A stretch of DNA of 64,000 bases from Rhodospirillales bacterium (GCA_017640505.1 JAEPQO010000001.1:512625-576624); one strand, 5' to 3'; positions 8,783-17,582 are shown, counted from the stretch's first letter. The notes: generated by a model from the letters alone, not told the origin. Numbers and translations are program-made.

Positions 8783-10654
8783 TTATCTATCCAGAGCGGT
8801 GAATTTCATGTAGTCGTGCCAGCGGGAATCGATGTCGGGCACCGTGTTCTCGAGCAAGGCGGAGATCGAGAACTCCGCATCGCGGCGCTGCCAGTAGTCA
8901 GAGGCGCGGAATGCGTCGCGGCTCCGTTTTTGCAGGCCTGCGAGTTCCTCCTTGCTCAATTCGCCCAGGCGGGCATGCAGGTAATACAGAAGCGCCGTCA
9001 TCGACGGGTCGTCAGGATAGGAACGGCTCAGGGCTTCCAGCCATTGGATCCCGTTGCGCAGTCTTTCTTCCTGATCGGTATCGATTGCTGGCGTGTTCAG
9101 GAAGTTGGCGACGAAGTTGAAGGTAAACCAGATTTCCTTCAACTGTTCGCGGGTCGGTGTGTGATCTCCCGCGTATTCGATAACGTCATAACCGCTGAGC
9201 ACATTCGTCTTTTCATCGTCATTCCGGAACATGCCGCCGCGCACTGGGTTCAGGCTGCTCATCGGCTGACTGTTGGTCCGTGCCTTGTCCTCCGCGTCGC
9301 CGCCGCCCATCGAGCCGTGGGCAATGAACAGTTCCGTGTTCTTCAGGTGCTGATACAGATAGAAATTGTTCCAGTCCAGGTTCCCCCGCACCGCGGCGCT
9401 GAACGAGTCCATCATCTGCGAAACCTGTTCGCCCGGGAAGCCCATGATGAAGTTCACGGCCATGTACATCGTGGGATAGTCCCGCGCGAGGTCGGAAAAT
9501 TCGAAGAACTTCTTCAGGTTCGTCGGCTTGTGGACATCCTTCAGGACATTGGGGTTGCCGCTTTCAAGGCCGATCTTGAAGCCGATGCACCGGCTCGCCT
9601 GCATGGCTTCCAGGATTTCCGGCGTCACGGCCGCGGCGATGACGCCGTTGTTCGCCGCCCAAGTCGCTTCCGGCAGGTTTTCGGCCATGGCATGGAAGAG
9701 TTCGACGATGCCGTCACGGTCATACAACAGATCGTCATCGAGCCAGTCGAAGTGCCGAATGTCATAATTGTCGTAAAGGTGCCGCATCTCGGCGATGACG
9801 TCGCCGGTCGAACGGACGCGAACGCCTTTGCCGTTGAAATTGCGCACGCCGCAGAACGAACAACGGGCCCGGCAGCCGCGCCGCGAAATGATCGTCGCGT
9901 AGGGCACGTCGGTACCGATCATGCGAGAGAAATTACTGAGACAGCCGACTTCGTGGTATCGCTTGATCGGGATCTTCTTGTATTCCGAGCGGATATCGAA
10001 TTCGACCGGGCTGCCCTGTTCCTGATTGGTTTGAACGAAGTTGCCACCTGCATCGAGCAGGGAGAGATTGATCGGCAACTGGTCGCTCTGGCCGCGAACA
10101 TAGGCATAAAACCTGTCGAGGGCGCTTTCGCCTTCGTGCGAAAACACGAAATCGACGCCATCGTACAAAAGTTTCTCCGGCTCGGCCGTGGCGGCGACGC
10201 CGCCCGCCATGATGCAGGATTGGGGACGCAGCTTGCGGACGTAATTCAGCACCTTGTCAAACGACGACGAGGTGGAATCGAACATCAGCGACATGCAGAT
10301 CAACGGCGACGAGTCGTCGGCGAATGCCTCGTCTGCCAGGGCCTGCCATGCCTGTTCCGGATCGTCCCCGTCGAGCGCGGCGCGCAGCACGGCGTAGTTG
10401 AGATCGACGATCCGCGTTGTCAGCCCGAGTTCGCGGAAGATCGCCGACAGATAAAGAAGGTTCTGCGGTGGATAGGCGAAATAACCCCTGCCCCGCGCGG
10501 TGCTCGATTCCAGCATGTCCAGCGGGAACTGCGGCACCTGGATCAATACGACCTCGCCTTCAAAGTCGAAGCCGCTGATCTTGGCATCGACGGCTTCGCG
10601 CACGCCGGCCGGATCAGGAATACGAAGATCGATTGCTGTTTGCTCTGCGCTCAT
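8783..10654 (-). CDS. B12-binding-type radical SAM protein
   Basis: A 623-residue protein with an N-terminal cobalamin-binding-like Rossmann region (about 35-190) and a central radical SAM domain. The cluster-binding cysteines are Cys261, Cys265 and Cys268 in GCRARCSFCGV. A TIM-barrel pattern follows (WLDDDLLYD, GFKIGLESGN, NFIMGFPGE). The canonical DxHxxG cobalamin-ligand motif is not visible in the N-terminal domain, so cobalamin may bind base-off without that His, or not at all. The ATG at 10654 has a GAGGAAAT ribosome-binding site. Members of this class methylate unactivated carbons, rearrange carbon skeletons or act in lipid and sugar biosynthesis; the substrate here is unknown. A 124-bp gap precedes it. 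Confidence 0.85.
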   Translation of the reverse strand: MSAEQTAIDLRIPDPAGVREAVDAKISGFDFEGEVVLIQVPQFPLDMLESSTARGRGYFAYPPQNLLYLSAIFRELGLTTRIVDLNYAVLRAALDGDDPEQAWQALADEAFADDSSPLICMSLMFDSTSSSFDKVLNYVRKLRPQSCIMAGGVAATAEPEKLLYDGVDFVFSHEGESALDRFYAYVRGQSDQLPINLSLLDAGGNFVQTNQEQGSPVEFDIRSEYKKIPIKRYHEVGCLSNFSRMIGTDVPYATIISRRGCRARCSFCGVRNFNGKGVRVRSTGDVIAEMRHLYDNYDIRHFDWLDDDLLYDRDGIVELFHAMAENLPEATWAANNGVIAAAVTPEILEAMQASRCIGFKIGLESGNPNVLKDVHKPTNLKKFFEFSDLARDYPTMYMAVNFIMGFPGEQVSQMMDSFSAAVRGNLDWNNFYLYQHLKNTELFIAHGSMGGGDAEDKARTNSQPMSSLNPVRGGMFRNDDEKTNVLSGYDVIEYAGDHTPTREQLKEIWFTFNFVANFLNTPAIDTDQEERLRNGIQWLEALSRSYPDDPSMTALLYYLHARLGELSKEELAGLQKRSRDAFRASDYWQRRDAEFSISALLENTVPDIDSRWHDYMKFTALDR

Positions 10655-10778
10655 CGGATTTCCTCAGGATGATGCTTGAGTGGTAGGTTCAAAAAAGCCG
10701 CTCGCTGCGACAATACTACGGCGCCATACCATCTAGTCAGCATGAAACCACTGCTGTTAACACCTTGCCTCACCAGTA

Positions 10779-11315
10779 TCAAGGTGCGGTGGCGCTCGCG
10801 TGCGCCATTGCAAGCAGTTCCTTCATGTAGGACTCGGCACCGGGATCGCCTTCCGGTGGCGCCCATGGGGCTTGTGTCGTCTCGTCCGGGTTGAAGGGAC
10901 CCAGGGTCGATTCATGGAAGACGACCCAGTCGGACAGGAACAGTTGGGTGTGAAAGCGTCCGACCGGCATGTGATAGAAAAAGGTGCCGCCGTTATCAGC
11001 GCCGGCGAGCTGTGAAAACGCCTCCGGTGTGCCGTCTTCTTTGAACAGGCAAAGAAAGCCGCGGCCTTCGAGGACGAGGAACGATTCCGCCTTCTGCAAA
11101 TGCTTGTGCGGGCGGACGTAGGCGCCGCCCTGCATGACGATCAGCATGTTGTGCAGCCTCGCGTCAGCGTCGTCGTGATAACAAAGCCGCGCCCGTTTAC
11201 GCGGCGACGTTTCGGCATGCGCCTTCAGCCGCGCGATTGTACCGGCATCGCTGAGCGTCAGCCCCGGCGGGGCGTAGTAGACGTCGTTTGTTACCAGCTT
11301 CCAATCATCGTTCAT
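10779..11315 (-). CDS. wbuC: WbuC-family cupin-fold metalloprotein
   Basis: A 178-residue protein matching the WbuC family found in O-antigen loci. The N-terminus ends in RARLCYHDDADARLHNML, and the cupin core has MQGGAYVRPHKHLQKAES with the two histidines and Glu expected as metal ligands. A further metal-binding His lies in GRFHTQLF. WbuC proteins are present in many polysaccharide clusters but their reaction is not settled. The ATG at 11315 has an AAGGA Shine-Dalgarno eight bases upstream, better than an alternative start 30 bp earlier. It overlaps the upstream SDR gene by 11 bp, showing co-translation. It is the last gene before a 124-bp gap. Confidence 0.88.
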   Translation of the reverse strand: MNDDWKLVTNDVYYAPPGLTLSDAGTIARLKAHAETSPRKRARLCYHDDADARLHNMLIVMQGGAYVRPHKHLQKAESFLVLEGRGFLCLFKEDGTPEAFSQLAGADNGGTFFYHMPVGRFHTQLFLSDWVVFHESTLGPFNPDETTQAPWAPPEGDPGAESYMKELLAMAHASATAP

Positions 11316-12213
11316 CGGTTTGTTCCTTGAAAGCGGCCGAAACACGCTCGGTGACCGACTGCGGCATGAACCCCGTCATAGCGGCGGTTTTGCGCATCGA
11401 CAAGCCGGTGTTCCGCGGGCGCACCTCTGGTGTGGGAAGATCGCTGACGGTGCATGTTTCTATGCTGCCCCGGAATGGCTGCCTATATTGTTCGTATAGC
11501 GCGATCAGGGTGTTCAGAATCTCTAACCGGGTCAGCGTTTCGGGACCGGCGACATTATATATGCCGTGCGCATCCCGTTCGATCAGCTTGTGAATCGTCG
11601 TTGCGGTATCTTCGACATGTATCGGACTGAAAGCTTGGTCGGTCGCGCAAAGAATACGATCTCCGCGCGCAATCTGGTCAAGCATGCCCATGCACAGCGT
11701 GCCGTCCCCCGGCACCGTGCCGTATACACTAGCGATCCTCAGGATCAGGTTACCCGAGTTGATCTCGAGAATTTGCCGTTCGGCTTCCAGCTTGGTTTCG
11801 CCATACAGCATCACCGGGCGCGGGGTGCTGTTCTCGTCGTATGGTCCATCCTCGCCATCGAATATGGATTCGGTCGAGGCAAAGACGAAGGTGATGCCCT
11901 TGTCATTCGCCTGTCTTGCGAGGTCGACCGCCCGGTCTACGTTGCAGGCGCGGCAGCGCGACGGGTCAGCGAAACATCCGTTGGGGCTGCTGACGGCCGA
12001 CAAAAGCACAATGTGACTGACCGTGTCCCCGTCCACGGGAATGTCGTCCAGCGAGTCGCGCATGATGTCGAACTGGACCCCGCCTTCAATGGGGCTGGCA
12101 TGATATGTCGCCAATGCGCCGCTGTGTCCGAGCAGTGCCGACAGATGCCGGCCGATGAAGCTGGACCCGCCGACAATCAGAATTCGCCGGTCCTTTGTGC
12201 CGTCAGGTTCCAA
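11305..12213 (-). CDS. NAD(P)-dependent SDR, RmlD-like sugar reductase/epimerase
   Basis: A 302-residue extended short-chain dehydrogenase. The nucleotide-binding motif is GGSSFIGRH near residue 15, followed by a short second strand, FVFASTESIFDG and a YGETK (YxxxK) catalytic pair. The C-terminal region (YNVAGPETLTRLEIL) is typical of RmlD/WbmH-type reductases. The start is TTG at 12213, preceded by an AAAAGG Shine-Dalgarno; no in-frame ATG fits. It probably reduces or epimerises a nucleotide-linked keto sugar made by this module. It overlaps wbuC by 11 bp and follows the methyltransferase by 38 bp. Confidence 0.82.
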   Translation of the reverse strand: MEPDGTKDRRILIVGGSSFIGRHLSALLGHSGALATYHASPIEGGVQFDIMRDSLDDIPVDGDTVSHIVLLSAVSSPNGCFADPSRCRACNVDRAVDLARQANDKGITFVFASTESIFDGEDGPYDENSTPRPVMLYGETKLEAERQILEINSGNLILRIASVYGTVPGDGTLCMGMLDQIARGDRILCATDQAFSPIHVEDTATTIHKLIERDAHGIYNVAGPETLTRLEILNTLIALYEQYRQPFRGSIETCTVSDLPTPEVRPRNTGLSMRKTAAMTGFMPQSVTERVSAAFKEQTDER

Positions 12214-12251
12214 GAATTCGCCTTTTCGAACCGGTCGACAAAAGGAATGGC

Positions 12252-12914
12252 TTACTCAAAGTAAATGAAGCCGTAGTCGCCATCGTACCCGGCAAGGCGC
12301 AGGTACCATTCCCACTCGGCCGGTGTGTAAAAGGTCTCGCAGGTGAGCTGCCAGTACATCAGGTTCACCTTCTCGGCCTCGTTCCTGTACGACTCCGCGC
12401 ACATATATGCGCCGCCGCGCCGGACCCGCTGCATGTGGCGGATGGCATCATAGAGTTCATAGTTTTTCAGGTTGTGAAAAACGTTGAGCGAATAAACGAG
12501 ATCGAACGAACCGTCTTCGTAAGGCAGGTCGATACAGTTGCCGACATCGAGGAAGGGTTTCACTTCGGGCTTCGCGTGCTCGATTCCGTATGTCGAGATG
12601 TCGATGCCGCGCACCTCGACGCCGGGCACCACCTGCGTGAATTCGTAGAGCAGAAACGCCTTGCCGCATCCGATATCGAGAATGCGGTCACCCGCCTTCA
12701 GCCCGTAGTGTGCCGCCATTTCCTCGGCGACCGTCCGCCAGCGCCCGTCATAGGTGTAGCCGCCATAGCCGAATTCGCGAGCGCCGTCCCAGTAATCGAA
12801 GCCCCATTGCTTGGCGCGCTCGGCGCACGCCGCCTTGTCGCTTTCGATGACGCGCTGCTTGTAGTCGCGCGTGGCCTTCTTGTGGACGGAACTCAGGAAG
12901 TCGATTTCTTGCAT
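12252..12914 (-). CDS. Class I SAM-dependent methyltransferase
   Basis: A 220-residue methyltransferase with motif I RILDIGCGKAFLLYEF at residues 77-92, then VRGIDISTYGIEHAK and a DLVYSLNVFHNL post-I segment. The N-terminus (QEIDFLSSVHKKATRDY) is of the sort found in polysaccharide-cluster methyltransferases. It lies 12 bp downstream of the LIC12192-family gene and is probably co-transcribed with it, so it may methylate the same unusual sugar. Acceptor and position of methylation are unknown. Confidence 0.82.
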   Translation of the reverse strand: MQEIDFLSSVHKKATRDYKQRVIESDKAACAERAKQWGFDYWDGAREFGYGGYTYDGRWRTVAEEMAAHYGLKAGDRILDIGCGKAFLLYEFTQVVPGVEVRGIDISTYGIEHAKPEVKPFLDVGNCIDLPYEDGSFDLVYSLNVFHNLKNYELYDAIRHMQRVRRGGAYMCAESYRNEAEKVNLMYWQLTCETFYTPAEWEWYLRLAGYDGDYGFIYFE

Positions 12915-12926
12915 GGTGTCTCCGCT

Positions 12927-13331
12927 TTAAAGTTTCGCGAGCGCCAACGGCATCGTTTCGTGCAATCGCCAGATGCGTTCGATTTTCGCCGCATCCTCGG
13001 CGCTCTCGATCCGATATCCTTCGACCGCCGCGTGGATTGTTCCGCCGCTAGAAAGTACCCGGTCGTAAACCGCTGCACGCTGCTTACGGTCCGTCGGCAG
13101 CATGAATATGCTGTAAAGAACGATCCCTTCGATTTCGGGCAGTTCCTCCATCACGCGTTCCAGCATCATGAAGCAATCGGGCATCGCGTATTCGGTCGCG
13201 CTCAACAGGAATTGCTTGCCCTGGTGCTGACAGTAATCGCGGATGACGATGTTCTGGACATGCTGCGGCGCCCGCGATCCATAATAGGACCGTGAACCGA
13301 TGTAGCCACGGAGGCCGTTGCGGTTAGACAT
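12927..13331 (-). CDS. Sporadic carbohydrate cluster protein, LIC12192 family
   Basis: A 134-residue protein of unknown function. The N-terminal RGYIGSRSYYGSRAPQHVQNIVIRDYC pattern (split here: RGYIGSRSYYG, then PQHVQNIVIRDYC) and the LLSATEYAMPDCFMML stretch are hallmarks I recall for the LIC12192 family. That family is named for a Leptospira gene and is scattered in carbohydrate clusters beside a 2OG-Fe(II) oxygenase, as here. I chose the ATG at 13331; it overlaps the oxygenase stop by 8 bp. A recombinase-like amino-terminal look (similar to resolvase strands) has been noted for such proteins but there is no recombination context. The function is not known. Confidence 0.85.
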   Translation of the reverse strand: MSNRNGLRGYIGSRSYYGSRAPQHVQNIVIRDYCQHQGKQFLLSATEYAMPDCFMMLERVMEELPEIEGIVLYSIFMLPTDRKQRAAVYDRVLSSGGTIHAAVEGYRIESAEDAAKIERIWRLHETMPLALAKL

Positions 13332-14142
13332 CACCGAAACCGCCCGGCAGATCGTAATCGAGCGCCATCTGCGTTGCCGCGCGTGCGGTGATCGGTTCGA
13401 AAAACTCGCCCAGCCGCTTGTCGGCATACGGCGAAAACAGGCTCTTGAAGCGGCAGTTCATGGACCACCGCGTTTCCGGGACCAGGTTGGGCTGATTGCC
13501 GTGCATCAACGTCTGCGAAAATACCAGCACATGACCGAACGGCACGTTCATCCATTGCACGTGGTGTTCGATATGCTGGAACAGTTCCTGGGCGCTGGCG
13601 TTCTTGAATACCTCACCCATGCGGGCCTGAAGTGGGCGGTCCTTGTCGGGCGGCATCAGGTACATGGACTTGGTATCGTAGCAATCCACCAGCGGCACCC
13701 AGACGACGATCTCGTAGGGCGAGTCACCGGACCACACGTCAGCATGCACCGGCAGCAACGAACTGGTGTCGTCCGGCAACTGGATCGACAGATTAAGGCG
13801 GCGCTGCATCGCCAGCTCGTTTCCGACGATATCGTAGATCGCCTGACGCGCCAGATTGAAATACGCAGGACGCGTCCAGTCCTGGCTGTTCAGTTCCTCA
13901 ATGACTTTCAGTCGCACGTTGTTGAGGTTTTCGATACTCACATGCTTATGAAAGTTGTTCAGGTAGTCGCCATGGTCTTTGGGCAGATCCTGCCCGAGCG
14001 CCGATGTCGCGCCGCCCACAACTAGTTCCCGGATCCGCGCAAGTGCGTCGACGTCCTGCGCCGGCAGGATAACGTAGCCGTTCTCGATGAACTGTGTCCC
14101 CAATTCCTCGGCGCCCGGCTCCAGAAAAGTGGTGTTGCTCAT
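13324..14142 (-). CDS. 2OG-Fe(II) oxygenase of sporadic carbohydrate clusters
   Basis: A 272-residue non-haem iron dioxygenase-like protein. The iron triad is visible as His133 and Asp135 in PVHADVW and His214 in TLMHGN, with a 2-oxoglutarate-binding Arg at 225 or 231 after it. The overall pattern matches the oxygenase family paired with LIC12192 proteins in carbohydrate loci, related to phytanoyl-CoA dioxygenases. It would hydroxylate or oxidise a sugar or sugar nucleotide in the cytoplasm using O2 and 2-oxoglutarate. It starts directly after the stop of the transketolase C-subunit gene (TAA then ATG with no gap) and overlaps the LIC12192 gene by 8 bp. Confidence 0.85.
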   Translation of the reverse strand: MSNTTFLEPGAEELGTQFIENGYVILPAQDVDALARIRELVVGGATSALGQDLPKDHGDYLNNFHKHVSIENLNNVRLKVIEELNSQDWTRPAYFNLARQAIYDIVGNELAMQRRLNLSIQLPDDTSSLLPVHADVWSGDSPYEIVVWVPLVDCYDTKSMYLMPPDKDRPLQARMGEVFKNASAQELFQHIEHHVQWMNVPFGHVLVFSQTLMHGNQPNLVPETRWSMNCRFKSLFSPYADKRLGEFFEPITARAATQMALDYDLPGGFGDV

Positions 14143-15081
14143 TTACGTATCCTCGCTGCGCTGGGCAAGCGCATCCTCGATCTGTTGCGCGATGCCTGCG
14201 GGGTGCAGTTGGTACTGTTCCAGTTGCTCGTCCTGCGAGCCGTACTTTGTCGGAAAGCGGTCCTCGATGCCAAGCCGCAGGACGCCCAGTTCGGGGATAC
14301 GGTTGGCGTCGACCAGAACATCCGCAACGGCGCTGCCAAGGCCGCCGGTACGGAAATGCTCTTCAACAGTTACGATGAGTTTTCCATCCGAGGCGGCCAG
14401 AACGGCGTCGACGTCGACAGGCTTGACCGTCGGCATGTGGACAACGCCGGCTGAAATATTTCTATCAGCCAACAGTTTTGCCGCGTCCATACAATGCTTG
14501 GACATAATGCCGCTTGAGATAATCCGGACGTCGCCGCCATCCCGCAACGTGCTTGCCTTGCCGAGTTCGAACGGACGGCTGTCATCGAAAATGACCGGAT
14601 CGCCGCCCTTGCCAAGGCGAATATAAATCGGATGCGGCCATTCAACGCTGTTGCGCATGAAGCTTTTCATCTCTTCGGCGTCCGACGGGGAAACAATCGC
14701 CATGTTGGGGAGCGTGCGCATGATCCCGATATCTTCGACCGCCAGATGCGTCGGTCCAAGCGGCGCGTAGACCAGACCGCCGCCGTTGCCGATAAGTCGC
14801 ACCGGGAGATCGTGAAGACACAGATCGACGGCAACCTGTTCAAAGCATCGGCGTGTAATGAATGTCGCGATCGTGTTGACGTACGGGATGAAGCCTTCCA
14901 TCGCCAGGCCGGCGGCCATGCCGATGATGTTCTGTTCGGATACGCCTTCCATATAGAAGCGTTCCGGCATTTCGGTCTTCATGTCGTCTAGAAGGCCGGG
15001 GCCGAGGTCGGATCCGACGAAGACGATCCGTTCGTCCTGTTTCGCCAGTTCGTAGATCATGTTGAGGCAGGTTTTACGCAT
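14143..15081 (-). CDS. Split transketolase, C-terminal subunit
   Basis: A 312-residue protein comprising the pyrimidine-binding and C-terminal domains of a transketolase. FVGSDLGPG and the GVSEQNIIGMAAGLA segment (Glu49 contacts the thiamine pyrimidine) are at the N-terminus, and the late VTVEEHFRTGGLGSAV starts the C-terminal domain. The ATG at 15081 shares one base with the stop of the N-subunit gene (TAATG) and has a GGAGGAAGG ribosome-binding site. With its partner it would transfer a two-carbon ketol unit between a ketose and an aldose. Its location inside a polysaccharide module suggests a dedicated sugar-building role rather than the pentose phosphate pathway. Confidence 0.92.
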   Translation of the reverse strand: MRKTCLNMIYELAKQDERIVFVGSDLGPGLLDDMKTEMPERFYMEGVSEQNIIGMAAGLAMEGFIPYVNTIATFITRRCFEQVAVDLCLHDLPVRLIGNGGGLVYAPLGPTHLAVEDIGIMRTLPNMAIVSPSDAEEMKSFMRNSVEWPHPIYIRLGKGGDPVIFDDSRPFELGKASTLRDGGDVRIISSGIMSKHCMDAAKLLADRNISAGVVHMPTVKPVDVDAVLAASDGKLIVTVEEHFRTGGLGSAVADVLVDANRIPELGVLRLGIEDRFPTKYGSQDEQLEQYQLHPAGIAQQIEDALAQRSEDT

Positions 15082-15932
15082 TATCCTTCCTCCGACAGTG
15101 CGGCGTACAACGTCTCGATCTGCTCCGGACTTAGCCGCGATTTGTGGTGCCATGTCGGGTCGTTCTCGGCAAACGGAATGCCCTTGCCTTTGACCGTATG
15201 AGCAAGGATCAGGCCGGGCTTGCTTTCCGAAAGAGGATTGGACAGCAGGTCGCGCAGCGCACCGACGTCGTGGCCGTCGCACTCCCGCGCTTCAAATCCG
15301 AACGCCCGCCACTTGTCGAGAAGGGGCTCGAGTTCCAGCACCTCGGACGTCCGGCCATAGGACTGTATCTTGTTGTAATCGATCACGGCCGTCAGGTTTG
15401 ACAGGTCGTGCTTGGCGGCGGACATGGCCGCTTCCCATACCGACCCCTCGTTGATTTCGCCGTCGCCCATAATGACGAAAACGCGGCTATCACGCTTCTG
15501 GATACGAAGCGCCAGGGCCGTGCCGACACCGATGGAAAGCCCGTGACCAAGCGCGCCGGTCGACGCTTCGACACCTGGCACCTTGCCGCGTTCCGGGTGT
15601 CCGCCCAGAAAACTCGGAAAGCGGCAGAAGGTCCGAAGCTCCTGGGTTGGAAAATATCCGTGTGACGCAAGAAGCACGTAAATGGCAAGACAGCCATGGC
15701 CCTTCGACAGGATGCAGCGATCGCGATCCGGCCACAGCGGTTCATCCGGACGATGCTTGAGAACGTCATCGTACAACACCCGGAAGATCTCGATCAGGGA
15801 CATGGACGAGCCAATATGGCCTCGCCCGCCGCCATCAAGGCCGTCGATGACGAGCCTTCTCAGCTCTTTCGACCGGGCGTCAAGAGGTGGCGATTTAGGA
15901 AACATCTCGTTCGAGAACAGAGGAACGCTCAA
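15081..15932 (-). CDS. Split transketolase, N-terminal (thiamine diphosphate) subunit
   Basis: A 283-residue subunit carrying the thiamine-diphosphate binding motif: GDGEINEGSVWEA from residue 156 to Asn187, with Asp157 and Asn187 as magnesium ligands. SKGHG (76-80), GGHPERG and GALGHGLSIGVG are standard transketolase elements. I place the start at TTG 15932, whose TTGA overlaps the upstream kinase stop by 4 bp and follows an AAGGCGA site; an ATG at 15905 is possible. It forms the active enzyme with the C-subunit encoded immediately downstream. Split transketolases are common in archaea and in secondary carbohydrate clusters. Confidence 0.92.
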   Translation of the reverse strand: MSVPLFSNEMFPKSPPLDARSKELRRLVIDGLDGGGRGHIGSSMSLIEIFRVLYDDVLKHRPDEPLWPDRDRCILSKGHGCLAIYVLLASHGYFPTQELRTFCRFPSFLGGHPERGKVPGVEASTGALGHGLSIGVGTALALRIQKRDSRVFVIMGDGEINEGSVWEAAMSAAKHDLSNLTAVIDYNKIQSYGRTSEVLELEPLLDKWRAFGFEARECDGHDVGALRDLLSNPLSESKPGLILAHTVKGKGIPFAENDPTWHHKSRLSPEQIETLYAALSEEG

Positions 15933-16963
15933 GAGGATTCGCCTTCGTAATGGAGTTTCAGATCGTCAAGAAGCCGGTTGGCTTTTCGTAATTGTGTGTC
16001 CTGCAATGTGCGTGTCTCGGTTATCACGCCGGCCGCACGGCGGCGGGCCAGCACACGCGGTAGGAACTCGTTCAGGATGATCATGCACCAGCGAAGCCCG
16101 ACCAAGGGGTATAGGGCATCGAACCGGGGTGCATATGCCGGGTCAAGTTCGGAAAAAGCGCCGCCGACCTCGTCACGGAACTTTCGCTTCTGGGCGGCGT
16201 CCAGGGCATGTCCCGGATGGAGAAGAAAGTCGGCTACAAGACGCACAGGATCATCCGTCCCGAAATACTCAAAGTCGACGAATGTCAGCCCCCCATCGGC
16301 ACGCCGTATGGCGTTGTGAAAGCCGAAATCCGACGGGCTAAGGGTCAGTTGGCCGGCAGAAAGGGACGCAGTCTTGTCAATCCCGGCGGTGGCCAGTTTC
16401 GTCTCCGCAGCATCCGAAAACGTTTCGAAAGCAGGGTCGAATGACCGCGTCAAAAACTCTGCAAGACTGGGCGAGCCGGACGCGGCTTCCTGCAATCCGT
16501 CACGCCGGCGCGAAATCTGAGCAAACACATCCGCCGGAGACAAACATGCCTCGGTCGCCGGGCCGAAGATGTCCCGGCCGCTCTTGTCGTATGCCCGGCG
16601 CAGCGCCATTGCGAAGGAAACGGCCGCGTCGATGTCCGCCGTGCCAGCCTTGTCCGCCGGTTGGCCTTCGACAAAATCCATGACGGCCAGTCCGGCTTCC
16701 CGGTCGTAACCACGCAACGCCGGTGCCGGCAGTTCAGGAAAATCCTGCATGAAAGCCAGGGCACGCGTCTCGGCGGAGAATCCGTTCCGGCCGTCGTCAC
16801 CTGGCGGCGGATAGAGCTTGAGCATGTAACGGTGGTCTTCCGTTTCTGCTCTGAAAAGCCGGTTGTTGGCGCCGGCACGGAGAGGCTCTGTCGTGACGAT
16901 GGCTTGACCAAGGATGCCCTCGGCGGCGCGCAAAGACGTGACGTCGGGTGCGGCTTCAGTCAT
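15929..16963 (-). CDS. APH-like phosphotransferase (small-molecule kinase)
   Basis: A 344-residue kinase of the aminoglycoside phosphotransferase/choline kinase fold. YMLKLYPP contains the ATP-binding Lys, the catalytic loop reads SPSDFGFHN in place of the usual HxDxxxxN (Asp and Asn kept, His replaced), and FVDFEYFG holds the metal-binding Asp. The ATG at 16963 overlaps the HAD gene by 8 bp and the 3' end overlaps the transketolase gene by 4 bp. In this setting it is more likely to phosphorylate a sugar or polyol intermediate than an antibiotic. Substrate unknown. Confidence 0.8.
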   Translation of the reverse strand: MTEAAPDVTSLRAAEGILGQAIVTTEPLRAGANNRLFRAETEDHRYMLKLYPPPGDDGRNGFSAETRALAFMQDFPELPAPALRGYDREAGLAVMDFVEGQPADKAGTADIDAAVSFAMALRRAYDKSGRDIFGPATEACLSPADVFAQISRRRDGLQEAASGSPSLAEFLTRSFDPAFETFSDAAETKLATAGIDKTASLSAGQLTLSPSDFGFHNAIRRADGGLTFVDFEYFGTDDPVRLVADFLLHPGHALDAAQKRKFRDEVGGAFSELDPAYAPRFDALYPLVGLRWCMIILNEFLPRVLARRRAAGVITETRTLQDTQLRKANRLLDDLKLHYEGESS

Positions 16964-17576
16964 CGCCGCCGAAGACCATGTTCTGAATGGACCGCCAGTC
17001 CGCCGAGCTGCGGACACCGGCGGGCGGCGAGAGCGAGCCCGCGGGGTCGTAGAGGATGGCGTCAAGGCCATCAGGGAAACCCGGCTCTTCGAACACTTCC
17101 GGAAGGTCGTCGATAAAATGCGTGCATCCCACGCGGCCGATCCGATGCACTTTCTCTTCTCGCGTGCTCTCGAAATAGAGATGTCTTTCATCGATTCCGA
17201 AACCGTCGCCGTCGAAAAAACCCTGATCGTGCATCCAGCCACGGGCGGCATCTCGCAGGTTTACACGTCTCGGGTCGTGGTGGCCGTAAATCGTCTTGTG
17301 ACTGATAATAGCGACCGGCACGCCGCGTTCTTTGCAAGCGGTTAGAAAATCGCCTAAGCCCGGCATCATGCTCGCACCGGCCATGCGCGCGCCGTAAACC
17401 TCGCCCTGCAATGTCATCCAATGACGCTCACCGTCCGGATTGCGGAGGACCGCCTGCTTGACCTGACTTTTGGTGCTGGCCGTGCCGGGCGGCACGTGAC
17501 CATGGTCCGCCGCCGCGACGGCGAACAACTCGTCATAGCAGGCAATCGTATTGTCGAAATCGATCCCGATAAACAA
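16956..17576 (-). CDS. HAD-superfamily hydrolase
   Basis: A 206-residue HAD protein. The DxD motif (Asp6, Asp8 in IGIDFDNTIACYD) is right at the N-terminus, VAIISHKT is motif II, and THFIDDLPEVFEE is the acidic motif III/IV. Start is TTG 17576, the only usable start because a stop (the upstream SDR's TAG) lies in frame three codons before it. The family mostly removes phosphate from sugar phosphates. Together with the nucleotidyltransferase-kinase fusion upstream this recalls the HldE plus GmhB arrangement in heptose activation, which is the basis for inferring a sugar-bisphosphate phosphatase role. Confidence 0.78.
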   Translation of the reverse strand: MFIGIDFDNTIACYDELFAVAAADHGHVPPGTASTKSQVKQAVLRNPDGERHWMTLQGEVYGARMAGASMMPGLGDFLTACKERGVPVAIISHKTIYGHHDPRRVNLRDAARGWMHDQGFFDGDGFGIDERHLYFESTREEKVHRIGRVGCTHFIDDLPEVFEEPGFPDGLDAILYDPAGSLSPPAGVRSSADWRSIQNMVFGGDD

Positions 17577-17582
17577 AGCAGC

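Noticed and set aside
8774-10672. A 632-residue plus-strand frame opposite the radical-SAM gene
   Set aside because: Mirror frame of a gene with intact radical-SAM motifs; no domain of its own.
10690-10720. Possible terminator with TTTTTT upstream of the radical-SAM gene (minus strand)
   Set aside because: The T-run is clear but I could not draw a stem longer than four base pairs before it.
12927-13331. Site-specific recombinase function for the LIC12192-family protein
   Set aside because: A faint resolvase-like N-terminal pattern only; no catalytic Ser context, no inverted repeats or att-like sites nearby, and family context is carbohydrate synthesis.
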